A DNA stretch of 64,000 nucleotides from JAPLDB01 sp038230515 (GTDB lineage Bacteria > Bacteroidota > Bacteroidia > AKYH767-A > 2013-40CM-41-45), in NCBI GenBank assembly GCA_038230515.1, contig JBBRND010000005.1, positions 117,714 to 181,713 on the forward strand, in the 5' to 3' direction. This document shows, one piece after another, positions 61,582 through 64,000 of this stretch (position 1 is the stretch's first letter; every line of letters begins with the position of its first letter). Under the pieces are notes generated by a model. That model ran no database searches. It was not told the origin of the DNA and saw only the letters and a program-made list of their open reading frames with translations. The translations under genes and the position numbers were made by a program.

Positions 61582-63516
61582 ATGTACCGCAACACGCAGC
61601 ACTGGATAAAAACGCTTGAAGAAGCGGGAGAGTTAGTTCGCATTAAAGAATATGTAAACCCGCATCTCGAAATCCCTGAAATAGTTGATCGCGTTTCCAA
61701 GCACAATGGACCCGCGCTTCTTTTTGAAAACACGGGCTCCGCTTTTCCGCTACTCATCAATTCAATGGGCACGGAGAAAAGAATGGCAATGGCGCTCGGT
61801 GTAATCAAGCTTGATGACGTAGCAAAAGAAATTGAAAAGCTTTTTCATCAGCTCTCAAGCCCGAAGGAATCCATTCTCGACAAGCTGAAATTATTACCCA
61901 CGCTTAACTCCATCGGCTCGTGGATGCCGAAAATAATTTCTAAAAAAGGAGAATGTCAGCAGGTTGTTGTTTCTCCTGAGCATCTGGAGCGGGTAGGAGT
62001 AGAGATGTTTCCTGTTTTAAAATGCTGGCCCGAAGATGGAGGTCCGTTTCTTACGCTGCCCATCATTCACACCAAAGATCCACTTACCGGCATCCGCAAT
62101 GTTGGCTTGTATCGCATGCAGGTCTTCTCTCCAACCATCACTGCTATGCACTGGCACCGTCATAAAGTAAGTGCGCGCCATTTCAACGAGTATAAAAAAC
62201 TAAAAATGAAAATGCCCGTTGCCGTTGCACTCGGTGGCGATCCTGTAAACACCTATGCTGCCACTGCGCCTTTGCCTGACGGTGTTGATGAATACATGCT
62301 CTCCGGATTTATCCGCAGAAAAAAAGTAGAACTCGTGCAGTGCCTCACTCAGGATGTGCAGGTGCCGGCAGATGCTGACATCATCATTGAAGGGTACATT
62401 GATCCTGAAGAAGAATTTATTTTGGAAGGACCTTTTGGAGATCATACTGGTTATTATTCGCTTGCCGATTATTATCCACGCTTTCATATTACCTGCATCA
62501 CGCACCGCAAGGATGCTGTGTATCCCGCCACCATCGTGGGCATTCCTCCGCAGGAAGATGCATGGCTTGGCAAAGCAACCGAACGTATTTTTCTGATGCC
62601 GATAAAAATGACAATGGTTCCCGAAATTGTTGACATCAATCTTCCCGTGGAAGGAGTGTTTCATAATTTGGTCATCGTAAAAATAAAAAAGGATTATCCA
62701 GGGCAGGCAATCAAAGCCATGCATTCCCTGTGGGGAGCGGGGCAGATGATGTTTACCAAGATGATGATTGTTGTTGATGGCGATGTGGACATTCACAATC
62801 CGCTTGCTGTTGCAAAATATATTTCAGAAAATTTTGATGCAGCTACCGATATCATGTTCACGCAGGGACCGGTAGATGTGCTCGACCATTCATGCTCTGT
62901 AATGGCTTATGGAGGCAAGGTGGGGATTGACGGAACAAAAAAACTTGCTGAAGAAAGTCCGCAGTCAACAGTGCGCAGTTCGCAGTCAAAACCTGCAGCT
63001 ATAAATTTCTCGAATCTTCAATCTCACATCTCCAATCTTTTTCCTGAGGTAAAATCCATCAACACATCGCTGCTTGAAAAAGGAATCTCACTTGTGTTTG
63101 TTGCCATTGAGAAGAAAAGAAAAAACCATATTCATGAAGTGGCAGAAGAAATAATTGAGATGGATGCACTCGCGGCTATTAAAGTAATTATTTTTCTTGA
63201 TCACTCCGTTGATGTAAATGACACCGCTGATGCAGTGTGGCGCTTTTCAAACAATGTAGATCCGAAGCGCGATCACAAGATTATTTTGGCGAAGAAAGAA
63301 AATGAAGTAGCGCATTTGGTCTTTGATGCCACCCGCAAAACAAAAGAGCACGATGGTTTTCAGCGCGACTGGCCCAACATACTTGCTTCAGACGAAAAAA
63401 CAATTCAGCGCATAGATGAAATCTGGCATACGCTTGGGCTTGGAACATTTATTAAATCACCCTCTTTGAAATACCGAACCCAACTTTACAAAGGCGGAGC
63501 GGTGGTGCAGGAATAA
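61582..63516 (+). CDS. UbiD-family decarboxylase
   Basis: 644 residues. ELVRIKEYVNPHLEIPEI, NVGLYRMQVF, MHWHRHKVSARHF, PFGDHTGYYSLADYYPRFHI, PQEDAWLGKATERIFLMPIKMTMVPEIVDINLP are the UbiD blocks that bind prenylated FMN and hold the Glu/Arg/Glu active site. In Bacteroidota it is usually assigned to menaquinone synthesis. Near residues 455-485 two heptanucleotide tracts create a low-complexity insert (SPQSTVRSSQSKPAAINFSN region). A ubiX partner is not in the window. Confidence 0.92.
   Translation: MYRNTQHWIKTLEEAGELVRIKEYVNPHLEIPEIVDRVSKHNGPALLFENTGSAFPLLINSMGTEKRMAMALGVIKLDDVAKEIEKLFHQLSSPKESILDKLKLLPTLNSIGSWMPKIISKKGECQQVVVSPEHLERVGVEMFPVLKCWPEDGGPFLTLPIIHTKDPLTGIRNVGLYRMQVFSPTITAMHWHRHKVSARHFNEYKKLKMKMPVAVALGGDPVNTYAATAPLPDGVDEYMLSGFIRRKKVELVQCLTQDVQVPADADIIIEGYIDPEEEFILEGPFGDHTGYYSLADYYPRFHITCITHRKDAVYPATIVGIPPQEDAWLGKATERIFLMPIKMTMVPEIVDINLPVEGVFHNLVIVKIKKDYPGQAIKAMHSLWGAGQMMFTKMMIVVDGDVDIHNPLAVAKYISENFDAATDIMFTQGPVDVLDHSCSVMAYGGKVGIDGTKKLAEESPQSTVRSSQSKPAAINFSNLQSHISNLFPEVKSINTSLLEKGISLVFVAIEKKRKNHIHEVAEEIIEMDALAAIKVIIFLDHSVDVNDTADAVWRFSNNVDPKRDHKIILAKKENEVAHLVFDATRKTKEHDGFQRDWPNILASDEKTIQRIDEIWHTLGLGTFIKSPSLKYRTQLYKGGAVVQE
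62961..62988. repeat. Heptanucleotide repeat (gcagtca-type x4) inside ubiD
   Basis: gcagtca, acagtgc, gcagttc, gcagtca in frame, in a linker of the UbiD protein. Confidence 0.75.
63008..63035. repeat. Heptanucleotide repeat (tctcgaa-type x4) inside ubiD
   Basis: tctcgaa, tcttcaa, tctcaca, tctccaa in frame, 20 bases after the tract at 62961. Confidence 0.75.
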
Positions 63517-63543
63517 GGTGGAAAAAATAAATAATGTCCGTGC

Positions 63544-63858
63544 AGCTTTGCCTCATCCGTGTATAGCATTTGCTAATCCGTGTTCAGCATTTGATAGTCC
63601 GTGTTTAGCGTTTGATAATCTCTGTATAGCATTTGCTAATCCGTGTTTAGCATTTGATAATCTCTGTTTAGCATTTGATAGTCCGTGTTTAGCATTTGCT
63701 AATCCGTGTTTAGCATTTGCTAATCCGTGTTTAGCATTTGATAATGCCTGTTTAGCATTTGATACTCCGTGTTTAGCGTTTGATAATGCGTGTTTAGCAT
63801 TTGATAATGCCTGTTCAGCATTTGATAATCCGTGTTTAGTATTTGATAATACACTGCG
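63544..63858. repeat. 21-bp tandem array 4 (about 15 units)
   Basis: Units with consensus agcatttgataatccgtgttt begin at 63565 and recur every 21 bases without exception to 63838, with one degenerate unit before (63544). Variable positions are mostly at bases 9-15 (gataat/gctaat/gatagt) and tccgtg/gcctg/tctctg. The open frame over this region (Cys-Leu-Ala-Phe-Asp-Asn-Pro heptads) is a by-product of the period. It lies just after ubiD; what lies beyond the window is unknown. Confidence 0.92.
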
Positions 63859-64000
63859 AACGCAAATAATCACGCCATTTTCAAAGAAATATTTTCATCC
63901 TGCTGCAAAAACCGCATCATCGGCAGTTGTTTTTCTAAAATCTCCTGAAAACCTTACAAAAAAAGAGCGGCTTCTTTCCTAATATAGAATCTCGGGAGGT
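63859..64000. other. End of window, no gene seen
   Basis: 142 bases with no recognisable gene or repeat; any gene served by array 4 would start beyond the window. Confidence 0.4.

Noticed and set aside
63518..63982. Protein of Cys-Leu-Ala-Phe-Asp-Asn-Pro heptads, and on the other strand His-Gly-Leu-Ser-Asn-Ala-Lys heptads
   Set aside because: Both strands are open only because the DNA period is divisible by three and units lack stops; no signal, start context or conserved domain supports translation.

Overview
The window is a chromosomal segment of a member of the Bacteroidota, probably an environmental, uncultured lineage of class Bacteroidia. The evidence is: at least ten secreted proteins ending in a type IX secretion (T9SS) C-terminal sorting domain (YPNP-like start, GIYFV/GVYxVxV near the end, last residues K-[LF]-[IV]); the bamD-rpoZ-coaBC-porD cluster; the Bacteroidota form of RNA polymerase omega; an AMP nucleosidase; a VTC/DUF4956 pair; and spacers with few Shine-Dalgarno motifs. 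No rRNA, integrase, transposase gene, prophage or CRISPR array is visible. One tRNA-His gene is present.

Layout. 1-4.2 kb: tail of a T9SS protein, a Coq4-like gene, a repeat-rich spacer with a 21-bp array, and a secreted Asp-box propeller. 4.2-7.7 kb: SRPBCC protein, mazG, NUDIX hydrolase, a frameshifted GH24-type lysozyme-like gene, plsC. 7.8-13.2 kb: secreted M1 aminopeptidase, small membrane protein, TonB-dependent receptor. 13.2-15.5 kb: hypothetical protein, miaE, acpH, a T9SS-domain remnant. 15.6-19 kb: T9SS repeat protein, a spacer made of several palindromic repeats, a hypothetical protein and a second 21-bp array. 19-28.9 kb: acyl-CoA dehydrogenase, PhoD phosphatase, a protein with a caspase-like His/Cys pair, the bamD-rpoZ-coaBC-porD cluster, an MFS exporter. 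29-32.7 kb: membrane protein, third 21-bp array, small hypothetical protein, a palindromic element between sorting-domain fragments, another T9SS repeat protein. 32.7-38.6 kb: halogenase-like flavoprotein, AHSA1 protein, adenine deaminase, PKD/dockerin-like T9SS protein, a frameshifted lipoprotein. 38.7-45 kb: housekeeping genes (RRM protein, rpe, HsdR-N protein, amn, pyrimidine-dimer glycosylase, holA, DinB-like proteins, thioredoxin, tRNA-His). 45-56 kb: an 1832-residue HYR-domain T9SS protein, a hypothetical protein with an 11-bp array upstream, a small HTH-like protein, and two tandem arylsulfotransferase-like T9SS proteins. 56-64 kb: mltG, a secreted hypothetical, phosphohexomutase, VTC/DUF4956 pair, ubiD, and a fourth 21-bp array.

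The most unusual content is non-coding or repeat-based. (i) Four arrays with unrelated sequences share a period of 21 bp (three of them exactly 21), which equals two turns of B-DNA. A fifth array has an 11-bp period. Three of the five lie between divergent genes, close upstream of small cytosolic-looking hypothetical proteins. (ii) Heptanucleotide repeats of many different sequences occur in spacers and inside genes, including four perfect copies in the signal peptide of porD and a tract that has broken the frame of a sorting-domain remnant. Because 7 is not a multiple of 3, slippage would switch reading frames. (iii) A palindromic element supplies the last codons and stop of two genes (ending Pro-Thr-Ser-stop). 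(iv) A protein at 23.1 kb carries the His-Gly and Ala-Cys motifs of caspase-fold peptidases.

All functional calls come from reading translated sequence and motifs; no database search was possible.
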